From contig NZ_CP050902.1 in NCBI RefSeq assembly GCF_012272695.1, positions 2,914,001 to 2,978,000 of the forward strand: a DNA stretch of 64,000 nt, written 5' to 3'. This document shows, one piece after another, positions 1 to 9,001 of this stretch. The notes below the pieces were generated by a model. The model was given only the letters and a program-made list of their open reading frames with translations, did no database searches and had not been told where the DNA came from. The DNA is from Nocardioides sp. JQ2195 (GTDB lineage: Bacteria; Actinomycetota; Actinomycetes; Propionibacteriales; Nocardioidaceae). A program made the position numbers and the translations under genes. The number at the start of each line of letters is the position of its first letter. Positions within the stretch are counted from its first letter, which is position 1.

Positions 1-1113
1 GTCCTCGAGGTTGTTCACCTTGTCGGGGTTGTTCGTCATCAGGCGGACCGATCCGACGCCGAGATCGCGCAGGATCTGGGTCGCCGTCCCGTAGTGGCGG
101 GCGTCTGCGGGCAGGCCCAGGTCCAGGTTGGCGTCGACGGTGTCCCGCCCGCCGTCCTGCAGCTGGTAAGCCTGCAGCTTGGCGACGAGGCCGATGCCGC
201 GCCCCTCGTGCCCACGCAGGTAGATCACGATGCCGCGGCCCTCGGCGACGACGGCCTCGAGGGCCTCGTCGAGCTGGGGGCCGCAGTCGCAGCGGTGGCT
301 GCCGAAGACGTCGCCGGTCAGGCACTCGGAGTGCACACGGGTGAGCACGGCCTCGTCGCCGCTCACGTCGCCGTGGACCAGCGCGATGTGCTCGCTGTCG
401 TCGATGGTGATCTTGTAGCCGAACGCGGTGAAGTCGCCGTACTTCGTCGGCAACCTGGTCTCGGCGACCCGCTCGACCAACACCTCGGTGCGTCGGCGGT
501 GGCGGACCAGGTCCTCGATCGAGATCATCTTCAGGCCGTGCTCGTCGGCGAAGGCACGCAGCTCGGGCGCGCGCTTCATCGTGCCGTCGTCGTTGACCAC
601 CTCGACCAGCACACCGGCCGGCGTGAGCCCGGCCAGCTTGGCCAGGTCCACGGCTGCCTCCGTGTGGCCGCGCCGGACCAAGGTGCCGCCCTCGCGATAG
701 CGCAACGGGAAGACGTGGCCGGGTCGGGTGATCTCCCACGGCTCGGTCGCGGAGTCGGCCAGGACCCGCGCAGTGTGCGCCCGGTCGGCGGCGGAGATCC
801 CGGTGGAGACGCCGTCACGGGCATCCACCGAGATCGTGTACGCCGTGCGCAGCTTGTCCTTGTTGTGCGGCGTCATCAGCGGGATCTCGAGCCGGTCGAG
901 CATCGCCGCGGGCATCGGCACGCAGATCACGCCGCTGGAGTGGCGAATGGTGAACGCCATCAGCTCCGGGGTCGCCTTGCTGGCCGCGAAGATGATGTCG
1001 CCCTCGTTCTCCCGGGTCTCGTCGTCGACCACGACGACTGCCTTGCCCGCGGCGATGTCGGCGATGGCGTCCTCGACGCTGTCCAGCCGGACGCGGTCGT
1101 GGGCCTCACTCAT
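1..1113 (-). CDS. ribBA: Bifunctional DHBP synthase / GTP cyclohydrolase II (3' end outside window)
   Basis: Leftward frame starting [10 protein letters not shown] at an ATG and running off the left edge, about 371 residues visible. The N-terminal half matches 3,4-dihydroxy-2-butanone-4-phosphate synthase (acidic [10 protein letters not shown] motif, then the RPGHVFPL segment). The second half matches GTP cyclohydrolase II, with the zinc-binding [15 protein letters not shown] cysteines and [11 protein letters not shown]. Together they make the two branch precursors of riboflavin from ribulose-5-phosphate and GTP. The start overlaps the end of ribE by 8 bases, so translation is probably coupled. 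It belongs to the FMN-riboswitch operon. ribH would be expected just outside the window. Confidence 0.95.
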   Translation of the reverse strand, partial: MSEAHDRVRLDSVEDAIADIAAGKAVVVVDDETRENEGDIIFAASKATPELMAFTIRHSSGVICVPMPAAMLDRLEIPLMTPHNKDKLRTAYTISVDARDGVSTGISAADRAHTARVLADSATEPWEITRPGHVFPLRYREGGTLVRRGHTEAAVDLAKLAGLTPAGVLVEVVNDDGTMKRAPELRAFADEHGLKMISIEDLVRHRRRTEVLVERVAETRLPTKYGDFTAFGYKITIDDSEHIALVHGDVSGDEAVLTRVHSECLTGDVFGSHRCDCGPQLDEALEAVVAEGRGIVIYLRGHEGRGIGLVAKLQAYQLQDGGRDTVDANLDLGLPADARHYGTATQILRDLGVGSVRLMTNNPDKVNNLED

Positions 1114-1744
1114 GCCCTGCTCCTTCATTGGTGCTGTCTCCTTGGTTGATGTAGCCACTGGCCAGCAGCTTCTCGACGTGCTTGGCGATGACATCGGCCT
1201 CGAGGTTGACCCGGTCACCGGGCGCCCGGAAGCCGAGCGTCGTCCGCGCGAGGGTCTCGGGGATGAGGCTGATCGTGAACGTGTCGCCGCGGGTCTCCAC
1301 GACGGTCAGGGAGATGCCGTCGACGGTGATGGACCCCTTGTCGACGAGATAGCGCCCCATGCCGTCGGGCATCGTGATCTCGACCAGCTCCCAGTGCTCG
1401 CTGGGAGTGCGGTTGGTGACGGTGCCGACGCCGTCGACGTGGCCCTGGACGATGTGGCCGCCCAGCCGCTTGTCGACGGTGACGGCGCGCTCCAGATTGA
1501 CCTTGTCGCCCGGCCGCGAGCCGAGCAGGGAGGTCTTGTCGAGGGTCTCCTGCATGACGTCTGCGGTCCAGGTCCCGGAGGGTTGGATCGAGGTGACCGT
1601 GAGACAGCAACCGTTGACGGCGATCGAGTCACCCAGGCCGGTGCCCTCGAGGACCAGCTCGGAGCGGATGGACAGGCGGATCGCGTCACCTTGGGGCTCG
1701 ATCGCCTCGATGGTGCCGAGTTCCTCGACGATTCCGGTGAACAT
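1106..1744 (-). CDS. ribE: Riboflavin synthase alpha chain
   Basis: 212 residues starting [10 protein letters not shown], the classic start of riboflavin synthase. Two tandem lumazine-binding barrels are visible: residues 1 to about 95 ([13 protein letters not shown]) and about 97 to 195 ([24 protein letters not shown]). The enzyme dismutates two 6,7-dimethyl-8-ribityllumazine into riboflavin in the cytosol. It starts directly after the ribD stop with no gap and overlaps ribBA downstream, so it is an operon member under the upstream FMN riboswitch. The length is normal for the family. Some genomes call this gene ribC. Confidence 0.95.
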   Translation of the reverse strand: MFTGIVEELGTIEAIEPQGDAIRLSIRSELVLEGTGLGDSIAVNGCCLTVTSIQPSGTWTADVMQETLDKTSLLGSRPGDKVNLERAVTVDKRLGGHIVQGHVDGVGTVTNRTPSEHWELVEITMPDGMGRYLVDKGSITVDGISLTVVETRGDTFTISLIPETLARTTLGFRAPGDRVNLEADVIAKHVEKLLASGYINQGDSTNEGAGHE

Positions 1745-2905
1745 TCAGGTCTCCTCCGTGGTGTACCGGGTGGGTGGTTTCGAGACGCTCGCTGGCGCTC
1801 GCTCCTCAACCACCGGGGTCTGCTCAAGCACCGGAGCGGGCAAGGACATGGTCAGGCGGACGTTGGTCTCGGGCCCGGTGCCGAGGACGGTGACGTCGAC
1901 GATCGCGAAGTGCAACGCCTCGGAGATCGTCGCGATTCCGAGGTCAGCGACCGCGTTGCGTCCGGAGCCGAGGAGCATGGGCGCGACGTAGGCGACCACC
2001 TCGTCGACCAGGCCGGCTTCCAGGAAGGCGGCCGCCAGCGTCGGTCCTCCTTCGAGGAACACGTGTCGACGACCGAGCGCGTGCAGGTGGCCCAGTGCCT
2101 CGAGAGGGTCTCGGGTGCGCAGGCGCAGGGTCTCCGCCCTGTCGTTGAAGACCCGCTTGGTGTCGGGCAGGTCACGCATCCCCATCACCACTCTCAGCGG
2201 CTGCGTGTCGACGGGTTCGTCGACCTCGTCACGCACCGTGAGCTCGGGGTCGTCCACCTCGACGGTGCTGGAGCCGACCATCATCACGTCGCACTCACCG
2301 CGCAGTCGATGCGTGTCCAGTCGCGACGGCCGGGAGGAGACCCAGCGACTGGTTCCGTCAGCGGCCGCACTGCGGCCGTCCAGGGTGGTGGCGAACTTCC
2401 AGGTGACGAAGGGACGTTCGTGCTCGACGGCAAAGGTCCACGCCCGGTTGAGCCGACGCGCCTCCGTCTCGAAGAGTCCTCGGGCGACCTCGATGCCAGC
2501 CGAGCGGAGGGTCTCCGCTCCCCCGGCTGCGACCTGGTTCGGGTCGGCCTGGGCGAAGACCACACGTCGTACGCCGGCATCGATCAGGGCCTGCGCGCAC
2601 GGCCCGGTCCGGCCGGTGTGGTTGCACGGCTCGAGGGTGACCACGGCCGTGGTGCCGCGAGCCAAGGACCCGAGCCCACGTGGCTCGCCGCCGATGCCGG
2701 CCGCGGCCTCCGTGAGGGCGGCGGCCTCGGCGTGCGGCGTGCCGGCACCGCGATGGAATCCCTCGGCGACCTCCGAGCCGTCATCCGCGAGCAGCACGCA
2801 ACCCACCCGAGGATTCGGTCCCAGCGGAACGCCCGGCGTCGCGGCCAGCTCGAGGGCACGCAGCATCGCGCGCTGCTCGGCAGCGGAGAAGTTGCTGATC
2901 GTCAC
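1745..2905 (-). CDS. ribD: Bifunctional pyrimidine deaminase/reductase, riboflavin biosynthesis
   Basis: 386 residues with a GTG start at 2905, giving VTISNFSAAEQ. An earlier ATG at 3076 is in frame but would place coding sequence inside the FMN riboswitch, so I reject it. The N-terminal deaminase domain shows the zinc site HAEAAAL and the downstream LEPCNHTGRTGPC. The C-terminal reductase domain includes PFVTWKFATTLDGR and FLEGGPTLAAAFL. It does the second and third steps of riboflavin synthesis from GTP. It is the first gene after the riboswitch, so its leader is the likely switching point for the rib operon. Confidence 0.94.
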   Translation of the reverse strand: MTISNFSAAEQRAMLRALELAATPGVPLGPNPRVGCVLLADDGSEVAEGFHRGAGTPHAEAAALTEAAAGIGGEPRGLGSLARGTTAVVTLEPCNHTGRTGPCAQALIDAGVRRVVFAQADPNQVAAGGAETLRSAGIEVARGLFETEARRLNRAWTFAVEHERPFVTWKFATTLDGRSAAADGTSRWVSSRPSRLDTHRLRGECDVMMVGSSTVEVDDPELTVRDEVDEPVDTQPLRVVMGMRDLPDTKRVFNDRAETLRLRTRDPLEALGHLHALGRRHVFLEGGPTLAAAFLEAGLVDEVVAYVAPMLLGSGRNAVADLGIATISEALHFAIVDVTVLGTGPETNVRLTMSLPAPVLEQTPVVEERAPASVSKPPTRYTTEET

Positions 2906-3021
2906 CTTGCTGGCCCTCACGGTCCGGTCGCGGACTCCGGGGGCACCGTGCGGGTCGATCTGCAGGGGGTCAACTCGTGCAGCCTGCCCGACCGGCGGGG
3001 GACCGCAGAGTGTCAACCGCT

Positions 3022-3165
3022 GCGTGCACTTCCCATCCGGACTTTGACCGTCGGTCCAGGAATCCCACCTGGTCAACCGGTCACTGGCTGTGACCGGGTC
3101 GCGGACTTCTGGGCAGATTCACCCAGTCACCGCCGGCTCGGATTTTCACCGACCCCAGAGCACGC
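3022..3165 (-). promoter_or_regulatory. FMN riboswitch (RFN element)
   Basis: Read on the minus strand, this shows the conserved RFN blocks: GGGTCGGTGAAAATCCGAG, CCGGCGGT, GACCCGGTCAC, GGTGGGATTCCTGGACCGAC, GGTCAAAGTCCGGATGGGA. The closing P1 stem is GCGTGC (3160-3165) with GCACGC (3022-3027). It lies 116 bases upstream of the ribD GTG, where FMN binding would shut down riboflavin gene expression. No T-run terminator is evident, so control may act on translation start; that part is inference. A 6-3-6 inverted repeat (CGAGTT/AACTCG, 3165-3179) adjoins its 5' end. Confidence 0.96.
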
Positions 3166-3289
3166 GAGTTGAAAACTCGACATGCTCATCCTGCCACAGG
3201 CTCCCCCGGTGGCCGACGTGACATCTCCCTCAGCGAGACGGGGCCGCAGACCTCGGGACACGGCGCCGGCGCTCACCGCCGGGGCAGGC

Positions 3290-3958
3290 TCAACCGGCGT
3301 TGGCGGCGACTTCAGCCTTGGCGCGCAGCTCGTTGACCATCGCGTCGGGGTCGTCGGCGGAGTAGACCGCGGAGCCGGCCACGAACACGTCGGCACCGGC
3401 CTCGGCACAACGCTCGACGGTCTCGAGCGAGACCCCACCGTCGACCTGGAGCCAGGTCTCGACGCCGTGCTTGTCCATCATTGCCCGGGCACGACGGATC
3501 TTGGGCAGGCAGAGGTCCAGGAACTTCTGGCCACCGAAGCCCGGCTCGACGGTCATGATCAGCAGCATGTCCAGCTCGGCGAGGAGGTCCTCGTAGGGCT
3601 CGATCGGAGTGGCCGGCTTGAGGGCCATGCTCGCTCGGGCCCCTTGGCCACGGATCTCACGAGCCAGCCGGACCGGCGCGGCCGCCGCCTCCACGTGGAA
3701 GGTGACCGAGCCGCACCCGGCCTCGGCGTACGCCGGTGCCCAGCGGTCCGGGTCCTCGATCATCAGGTGCGCGTCCATCGGCAGCTGTGTCGACTTCGCC
3801 AGCGACTCGATGACCGGTAGTCCCAGGGTCAGGTTCGGGACGAAGTGATTGTCCATCACGTCGACGTGCACCCAGTCGGCACTGCCGATGCGGCGCACCT
3901 CGTTCGCGAGGTCGGCGAGGTCGGCGTTGAGGATGCTTGGCGTGATCTGGATTCCCAC
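3290..3958 (-). CDS. rpe: Ribulose-phosphate 3-epimerase
   Basis: 222 residues from a GTG start, beginning [18 protein letters not shown]. The TIM-barrel enzyme motifs are present: [12 protein letters not shown] (metal and substrate residues), [24 protein letters not shown] and [11 protein letters not shown]. It interconverts ribulose-5-phosphate and xylulose-5-phosphate in the pentose phosphate pathway. Ribulose-5-phosphate is also the RibB substrate, which fits its position upstream of the rib operon. The 331 bases between its stop and the riboswitch-controlled first gene suggest separate control of the rib genes. Confidence 0.95.
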   Translation of the reverse strand: MGIQITPSILNADLADLANEVRRIGSADWVHVDVMDNHFVPNLTLGLPVIESLAKSTQLPMDAHLMIEDPDRWAPAYAEAGCGSVTFHVEAAAAPVRLAREIRGQGARASMALKPATPIEPYEDLLAELDMLLIMTVEPGFGGQKFLDLCLPKIRRARAMMDKHGVETWLQVDGGVSLETVERCAEAGADVFVAGSAVYSADDPDAMVNELRAKAEVAANAG

Positions 3959-4006
3959 GACGCAGACCTTACTGTGCGAGTCGGAACCGGCACTGGTCGC
4001 CGGCCC

Positions 4007-5005
4007 TCATGCCAGCAGGCGCAGGACCGATCTCTCGATGCGTTGTTGGTCGGCGACCGATGGTGACCCTGCTGCTGACCTGCGGACAGTGACCGTTCGG
4101 CCCTCCTCGAAGCGGTCGAGGACGCGCGGGTCGACGTACGAGGTGCGGGCAACGGTCGGGGTGTTGCCCAGGAACTCGCCCACCTCGACCATCGCAGCCC
4201 CGACGGCGCGCTTGCGCGAGGCCTTGCTGTCCCCCGCTTCCTCGCTCCCGGCCAACGCGACCGCAGCGCGGACGGTGCCGTGCCAGGTGCGGAAGTCCTT
4301 GGCGCTGATCTCGAGCCCGGAGACGTCCCCGAGGTACTGGTTCACCTGCGCCGCACCCAGCCGACTCCAACGACGTCCGTCCTTGAAGGCAAGGAACTCA
4401 CTGAAGCCGCCTCGCCGTCGCCGCAACTTCTGGATCGTGGCGAGACAGAGCGCGTCGTCGACGACCACTTCGCGCTCGATGTCGGACTTCCCGTTGAAGG
4501 AGAAGGTCGCCGCGCCGGCACCGAGCCGCACGTGGCTCCGCTCCAAGGTGGTCAGCCCGAAGCTCCCGTGCTCATCCGTGTAGGTGTCGCTGCCGATCCT
4601 GAAGAAGCCGACGTCGAGGAGGCGGACGGCAAGGGCACAGGCCCTCGCTGCGGACAGGTCTGGCTCTGCCAGGTCGCGCGCCAGGTGGTCCCTGACCTTC
4701 GGCAGGGCTCGGCCCAGAGCCCGCGCCCGATCGAACTTCTCGGCGTCCCGCCGGGTCTGCCATGCCTGGTGGTAGATGTACTGCCGCCGACCCGCTCGGT
4801 CCGTGCCCACCGCTTGGAGGTGCCCGTTCTCGTGAGGACAGATCCAGACCTCCCGCCAGGCTGGAGGGATGGCCAGGCTTCGAGCACGGTCAGCGTCGGT
4901 CCGCGCGAGGCGGGCGCCGTCGGAGTCGAGGTAGGTGAATCCACGACCCGCACGACGCCGCGTCCAACCTGCCTCGGTCGGGGAGCTCCGACGCAACCGC
5001 GTCAC
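4007..5005 (-). CDS. DNA topoisomerase IB (poxvirus-like bacterial type)
   Basis: 332 residues from a GTG start with a good ribosome site (AAGGAGG). N-terminal segment GFTYLDSDGARL and IPPAWREVWICPHENGHLQA, then catalytic-domain signatures RIGSDTYTDEHGSFGLTTL and FRTWHGTVRAA. The active-site tyrosine is in TSYVDPRVLDRF near residue 290. The family relaxes supercoils by a 3'-phosphotyrosine nick and does not need ATP. It sits alone between rpe and the stress regulator. No partner gene is evident. Length is normal for bacterial TopIB. Confidence 0.92.
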   Translation of the reverse strand: MTRLRRSSPTEAGWTRRRAGRGFTYLDSDGARLARTDADRARSLAIPPAWREVWICPHENGHLQAVGTDRAGRRQYIYHQAWQTRRDAEKFDRARALGRALPKVRDHLARDLAEPDLSAARACALAVRLLDVGFFRIGSDTYTDEHGSFGLTTLERSHVRLGAGAATFSFNGKSDIEREVVVDDALCLATIQKLRRRRGGFSEFLAFKDGRRWSRLGAAQVNQYLGDVSGLEISAKDFRTWHGTVRAAVALAGSEEAGDSKASRKRAVGAAMVEVGEFLGNTPTVARTSYVDPRVLDRFEEGRTVTVRRSAAGSPSVADQQRIERSVLRLLA

Positions 5006-5135
5006 GGGGATCCTCCTTCACACCCAGCGTGGGGCCCCCACACGACCTACGGGAGGGCCCCACTGCTGGACCTGGCCGTCGAGGCCGGGTGCAACCGGCC
5101 TCGACGTGCCGTGGAAGTACCCCCGGTTCGAGGAT

Positions 5136-6590
5136 TCATACCCTGCTCTCGAGCCCCACCAGGTCGAGGATCTGCCCTGCGGGAGACTCGGGCGGAGCGA
5201 CCAGGCTGAGCGAGGAGCCGGACCGCTTCGCACGCCCCAGGAACTCGAAGAGCGACTGCACGCCGGGGCTGGACAGGTGGGTCACACCGCTCAGGTCGAT
5301 GACCGCGTCAGCCGTGCCGGAGCGGGTGGCCTCCTCCATGGAGGCGTGGAACAGTTCGACGGAGACCTCGTCCACGGGCCCCACAGCGGTGAGCAGGCCC
5401 GGGGACGCCTCCGCGTGGAGGTCGGCCACGGGGTCGTTGGTGCGAGGCATCCCGTTCATCGCCACCGACTGCAGCATGTGCACGGGGCGCGACAGCAGGA
5501 ACCGGAGGTCCACGCTGGTCCCCCGGCTCTCGCGACGAACCGTCATGGAATCAGCGAGACCGGCAGCCATCATCAGGCCTTGTCCGTCGGACGCTCGCTC
5601 GAGCCACTGGCCTCGATCGGAGACAGTGACCGCAACCGCACCGTCCTCGTCGAGCGCGCCCACCACGTGGACCATGGCCCCGTCGGAACCTGGCGGGTAG
5701 GCGTGCTGCACTGCGTTGGCGACCAGCTCAGTCACCGCGTGCGTGAGCCCTATGTGGTCGAGCAACCCCGCACCGAGACCGTCGAGCCAGTCGTTGAGGG
5801 AAGTGCGGACCTCGGAGACGGCCGCAAGATCGGCCGGCAGGGTGATGCGGAGGACATCGGGCTGCGGCGCACGGAGGGCCACCAGCAGCACAGCGTCGTC
5901 CAAGGCACCGTCGGGGGGTGAGACCTCCCCGAGGATCTGGCTGCACAAGTCCTCCGCGCGCTGCGCAGGAGGGGCCGGACTGTCCAGCGACCGGGCGAAC
6001 GCCTGGGCGGCCACCTGCACGAGGAGCTGCCTCGCCTCGAGAAGGTCACGCCCGGGCGAGCCGTTCAGGCCGTCGGTGTAGAGGACCAGCGCATCCCGGG
6101 GTCCCATGCTCACTCGCCCCGACCGGAAGTCTCCGCCCGTGCCGAGTGGTCGACTGCCGAGCCCCGGCAGCACCTGCGTCCGGCCGGCGGCGCTCAGCCA
6201 GAGCGGCGGCAGATGGCCCGCACAGACGTACTCGGCCTCGCCCGAGGCCTGGTCGAGCGCCACCAGGCACACGGTCGTGGCACAGGTCTCCGGGAACTCC
6301 TCGGCGTAACGGTCGGCGTCACGCAGGGCATCGAGCAGCCCCACGCCGGTCGAGAGCCTCTGCCGCAGGATGGCGCGGACCTGGGCGATCGCCACCACCG
6401 CGCCCACACCGTGGCCCACCACGTCGGCGACCAGCAGCGCCGTCCGCCCGTCAGGGAGGAGGACGGCATCCAAGGTGTCTCCCCGATTGATCGGCTCCGA
6501 CACGGTGAGCAGATAGCGCCCCGACAGCACGAGGCCCGGGAGAATGGGCAGGCGTGACGGCAGTTGAACGTCGGTCGGCGTGTTCACCAT
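5136..6590 (-). CDS. SpoIIE-type PP2C phosphatase / HATPase kinase / STAS one-chain partner-switch regulator
   Basis: 484 residues carrying the three functions of a sigma-factor partner switch. Residues about 20-240 form a SpoIIE/RsbU-like PP2C phosphatase (VADVVGHG with D56, YTDG with D173, DDAVLL at 231-236). Residues about 245-365 form a GHKL ATPase like RsbW/SpoIIAB (ELVANAVQHAYP with N292, DRGQW, GQGLMMAAGL). Residues about 395-480 form a STAS domain (VIDLSGVTHLSSPGV), in which Ser440 or Ser441 is the likely phospho-site. It is downstream of the sigma gene, 71 bases away, and has its own GTTT-N15-GGTTAC promoter. Role as regulator of that sigma factor is inference from context. Confidence 0.88.
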   Translation of the reverse strand: MVNTPTDVQLPSRLPILPGLVLSGRYLLTVSEPINRGDTLDAVLLPDGRTALLVADVVGHGVGAVVAIAQVRAILRQRLSTGVGLLDALRDADRYAEEFPETCATTVCLVALDQASGEAEYVCAGHLPPLWLSAAGRTQVLPGLGSRPLGTGGDFRSGRVSMGPRDALVLYTDGLNGSPGRDLLEARQLLVQVAAQAFARSLDSPAPPAQRAEDLCSQILGEVSPPDGALDDAVLLVALRAPQPDVLRITLPADLAAVSEVRTSLNDWLDGLGAGLLDHIGLTHAVTELVANAVQHAYPPGSDGAMVHVVGALDEDGAVAVTVSDRGQWLERASDGQGLMMAAGLADSMTVRRESRGTSVDLRFLLSRPVHMLQSVAMNGMPRTNDPVADLHAEASPGLLTAVGPVDEVSVELFHASMEEATRSGTADAVIDLSGVTHLSSPGVQSLFEFLGRAKRSGSSLSLVAPPESPAGQILDLVGLESRV

Positions 6591-6630
6591 GATTTCCCGC
6601 AGATCTGTGGGTCTTGGTCCGTTCTATCAG

Positions 6631-6655
6631 GTAACCACGCCGGCGATCGTCAAAC
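6631..6655 (-). promoter_or_regulatory. SigB/SigF-type promoter for the phosphatase-kinase-STAS gene
   Basis: Minus strand GTTT (6655-6652), 15-base spacer, GGTTAC (6636-6631). This fits the actinobacterial SigB/SigF consensus with one change in the -10 hexamer. It is 41 bases upstream of the ATG at 6590, suggesting that the regulator is made under the sigma factor it controls. Confidence 0.6.
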
Positions 6656-6661
6656 GGGTGC

Positions 6662-7471
6662 TCAGATGGGCGTTCCCTGACCCTCCTCGAGGGAGCAGCG
6701 AAGATCGCGCAGCACCCGGCTGAGCAAACGGGAGACCTGGGTCTGCGTCACGCCGAACTCGTTCGCGATCTCCTGCTGGGTCAGCTCCTCGAAGAACCTG
6801 AGACGCAGGAGCTCACGATCGCGCGAGGACAACTGGCGCACGACGGGCTGGAGCATGACACGAGCCTCCGCTGCGTCGCTGTCCTCGCCGGAGTGCGAGT
6901 CGGCGAGGGACTCACCGACGGTGGCGCCCCCCTGCTCCGACAGCTGTGCGTCGAGCGAGGAGGGGGTGAAGCATCCCTCGGCGCGCAGCGCCTCGGTGAC
7001 GTCCGCCTCCGGCACTCCCAGCCGCTCCGCGATCTGGGCATCGGTCGGGGTTCGCCGCTCGCCGGCTTGGTGTCGATCGCGTTCCTCGATGACCTCGGAC
7101 TGCAGCTCCTGGACCCGGCGCGGCGGTCGAACCACCCAACCGTGGTCACGGAAGTAGCGGCGGAGCTCGCCGCGGATGCTGGGCACCGCGAAGGACAGGA
7201 AGTCGCTGGCACGGTCGCCGTCGAACTGGTTGACGGCTCGCACGAGCGCGGCGTTCGCCACTTGCTCGAGATCTTCTGACGCGACCCCGCGGGAGCGATA
7301 GCGCGAGGCAATGCTGCGGGCGACGCAGATGTTGGCCAGCACGACCTCCTCGAGCAGATGGGCGCGCAGCTCGTCGTCCTCTGCCTGTGCTGCTTGTCGC
7401 AGCAGACAGGCGGTCAGGCGCCGGCGTTGCTCACGGGGAAGTTCTCTGGACGGAAAGGAACCGGGTGTCAT
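6662..7471 (-). CDS. RNA polymerase sigma factor, SigB/SigF/SigG family
   Basis: 269 residues, MTPGSFPSRELPREQ. Region 2 is recognisable (LEEVVLANICVARSIASRY, then DLEQVANAALVRAVNQFD and FLSFAVPSIRGELRRYFRD). Region 3 includes WVVRPPRRVQELQ. Region 4 ends with the helix-turn-helix ELTQQEIANEFGVTQTQVSR. The promoter set around it (GNNT-N15-GGGTAC/T) is exactly what this family reads in Streptomyces. No separate anti-sigma or anti-anti-sigma gene is nearby; the neighbouring one-chain regulator probably supplies both. A GGAGTAC just before the start could be a weak self-promoter, but I saw no fitting -35. Confidence 0.93.
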   Translation of the reverse strand: MTPGSFPSRELPREQRRRLTACLLRQAAQAEDDELRAHLLEEVVLANICVARSIASRYRSRGVASEDLEQVANAALVRAVNQFDGDRASDFLSFAVPSIRGELRRYFRDHGWVVRPPRRVQELQSEVIEERDRHQAGERRTPTDAQIAERLGVPEADVTEALRAEGCFTPSSLDAQLSEQGGATVGESLADSHSGEDSDAAEARVMLQPVVRQLSSRDRELLRLRFFEELTQQEIANEFGVTQTQVSRLLSRVLRDLRCSLEEGQGTPI

Positions 7472-7600
7472 CGCGTACTCCGAAAAAGAATTCGCTCGAT
7501 GCCCGCCGTTGTCTTCAGCGAGAGGTTGGCAAGAAGTTCTGCCGTTCCTCGAACCTAGCCCACCTGGGCGGTCACGGCTAGTCCGATCGGGCCATGAGGA

Positions 7601-7897
7601 CTAGTCATTCTCGCTTGGCCGGGCGTCAGCAACACCGGAGCACATGGCCGCGTCCGCGGCGCGCACGGCCTGCTGCGACTGCTGGGCGAAGCTCGAGCTC
7701 GCGTGCTCGGCGTTGCGCCACAGGGGCGTGCCGGGCACCCCGGACAACCTCGTGCCGGCGGGCTCGGCGCGACTCCCGGGCCCGCGGACGCCGGCCCGGC
7801 TGGCGCACGCGTGCACCGCGTACCCCGCGACCATGGCCGCGGCCACCGCCGGCCACCCCGGACCACTGCCCGGCACCGCTTCTCGGTTCCTGCCCAT
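7601..7897 (-). CDS. Small hypothetical protein of the stress regulon
   Basis: 98 residues starting MGRNREAVPGSGPGW. No family is recognised. A short hydrophobic stretch (AVAAAMVAGYAVHACA) near residues 16-31 could be a membrane segment. The rest is Ala/Ser/Gln-rich and ends PSEND. Third-position GC is high, supporting coding. A GCAT-N16-GGGTAC promoter ends only 9 bases before the ATG, so the message would be leaderless or nearly so. Longer in-frame extension upstream is possible but would run over the promoter. Confidence is moderate. Confidence 0.5.
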   Translation of the reverse strand: MGRNREAVPGSGPGWPAVAAAMVAGYAVHACASRAGVRGPGSRAEPAGTRLSGVPGTPLWRNAEHASSSFAQQSQQAVRAADAAMCSGVADARPSEND

Positions 7898-7906
7898 GGC
7901 TTGTTC

Positions 7907-7932
7907 GTACCCACTGGCTCGGCTCCGTATGC
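7907..7932 (-). promoter_or_regulatory. SigB-type promoter (leftward), divergent pair
   Basis: Minus strand GCAT (7932-7929), 16-base spacer, GGGTAC (7912-7907), followed after 9 bases by an ATG. It is back to back with the rightward promoter whose -35 is at 7935-7938, so the two -35 boxes almost touch. Confidence 0.6.
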
Positions 7933-7934
7933 AG

Positions 7935-7959
7935 GCATGAGGGCCAGTCCTTTGGGTAT
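7935..7959 (+). promoter_or_regulatory. SigB-type promoter for the HAD phosphatase gene
   Basis: GCAT (7935-7938), 15-base spacer, GGGTAT (7954-7959), 42 bases upstream of the HAD gene start. It fits GNNT-N14-16-GGGTAC/T. Confidence 0.62.
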
Positions 7960-8001
7960 CGCAGGAGGACGAGGAACACCACGGAAAGGACGCACCGACG
8001 C

Positions 8002-8685
8002 ATGAGCGAGACCTCCACCGGCGAGGAGCAGCCACCCATCGACACCGTCGTCCTCGACGTCGACGGGACGTTGGTCGACTCCGTCTACCAACACGTGGCC
8101 GCCTGGCAGGGAGCGTTCCACGACGTGGGGCTCCAGGTCTCAGCTGCTGACGTGCACCGGGCGATCGGGCTCGGCAGTGATCGCATGGTCAGCCACCTCG
8201 CGGGAGACTCCGCGGAACGGGCGGTGGGAGACGACGTACGCCAGGCGCACGACGCTCGCTTCATGTCCCTGCTGCCGCACGTGCGCGAGCTTCCGGGGGT
8301 CACCCCGTTGCTCGAGTGGCTGGCACAGCACCACGCGCTGGTCGTCGCCACCTCCGGGGGCGCCGAGATGACCGAGGCGCTGTTGGCCCTGGTGGAGGCG
8401 CGGGGGCTCCTACGTGATGTCGTCTCCGGCTCCGAGGTGGAGCAGAGCAAACCGGCACCCGACCTGATCGACGCCGCGATGCAGCGCGTCGAAAGCGTTC
8501 GGGCCGTCGTCCTCGGCGACTCGGTGTGGGATGCCCAGCCTGCCAAGGCCCGGGGCCTTCCGTGCATCGCGCTGCGCTGCGGCGGTACCGACGAGGCCGT
8601 GCTTCGGGAGGCCGGGGCGAGCTGGGTGTACGCCGACCCGCAGGACCTCTACGACCGTCGCGCGGACAGCCCCCTCCAGGTGTGA
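8002..8685 (+). CDS. HAD-family phosphatase
   Basis: 227 residues starting MSETSTGEEQPP with an AGGA ribosome site. Haloacid dehalogenase motifs: VVLDVDGTLVDS (nucleophile Asp in DVDGT), ATSGG (motif II), K in EQSKPAPDLI (motif III) and VLGDSVWDAQPAKA (motif IV). The helical cap lies between motifs I and II. It resembles phosphoglycolate/beta-phosphoglucomutase-type sugar phosphatases, but the substrate cannot be read from sequence. It is preceded by a SigB-type promoter and is probably stress-induced. Confidence 0.88.
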   Translation: MSETSTGEEQPPIDTVVLDVDGTLVDSVYQHVAAWQGAFHDVGLQVSAADVHRAIGLGSDRMVSHLAGDSAERAVGDDVRQAHDARFMSLLPHVRELPGVTPLLEWLAQHHALVVATSGGAEMTEALLALVEARGLLRDVVSGSEVEQSKPAPDLIDAAMQRVESVRAVVLGDSVWDAQPAKARGLPCIALRCGGTDEAVLREAGASWVYADPQDLYDRRADSPLQV

Positions 8686-8692
8686 CCGCTGG

Positions 8693-8962
8693 TCAGTGGT
8701 CGCGCAACGCCTTGACCAGCTCGTCCTTGTTCATCTTCGAGCGTCCCTCGATCCCGATTTCCCGGGCCCTGTCCTTGAGGTCGGCAACCTTCCAGTCCTC
8801 GTAGGAGCCGGACTCGCCGCCCTTGCGTCCCACCGAGGAGCGCGAGCTCTTGGCGGCCTGGTTCGCGATACGAGCGGCCTTCTCCTTGCTGGCCCCGTCA
8901 TCACGGATCTCCTCGTAGAGCTCCGGATCCTTGACGCTCGGCCCCGGTGTGCGCTTCGCCAT
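8693..8962 (-). CDS. Rho-N-like small stress protein (DUF7218-like)
   Basis: 89 residues starting MAKRTPGPSVKDPELYE. An upstream in-frame GTG (8971) lies only 2 bases from the AGAGGA ribosome site, so the ATG at 8962 is preferred. The N-terminal half is a charged helical segment (EEIRDDGASKEKAARIANQAA). The C-terminal half (YEDWKVADLKDRAREIGI, MNKDELVKALRDH) is a Rho-termination-factor N-domain-like helix-extended-loop-helix, a nucleic-acid-binding fold. Such proteins are common in actinobacterial stress regulons. It has a GTGT-N15-GGGTAC promoter. Convergent with the HAD gene (7-base gap). Confidence 0.8.
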   Translation of the reverse strand: MAKRTPGPSVKDPELYEEIRDDGASKEKAARIANQAAKSSRSSVGRKGGESGSYEDWKVADLKDRAREIGIEGRSKMNKDELVKALRDH

Positions 8963-9001
8963 CTTGTCCACTTCCTCTCGTTCCGGTCGGGTGCGGCTGC
9001 G

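Noticed and set aside
728..3172. 814-codon rightward open frame over the rib genes
   Set aside because: It is antisense to ribE and ribD, has no family resemblance and arises from GC-rich codon bias.
7472..7490. SigB-type promoter for the sigma gene itself (GGAGTAC)
   Set aside because: No GNNT box occurs 14-16 bases upstream and the -10 hexamer differs, so I do not claim autoregulation.
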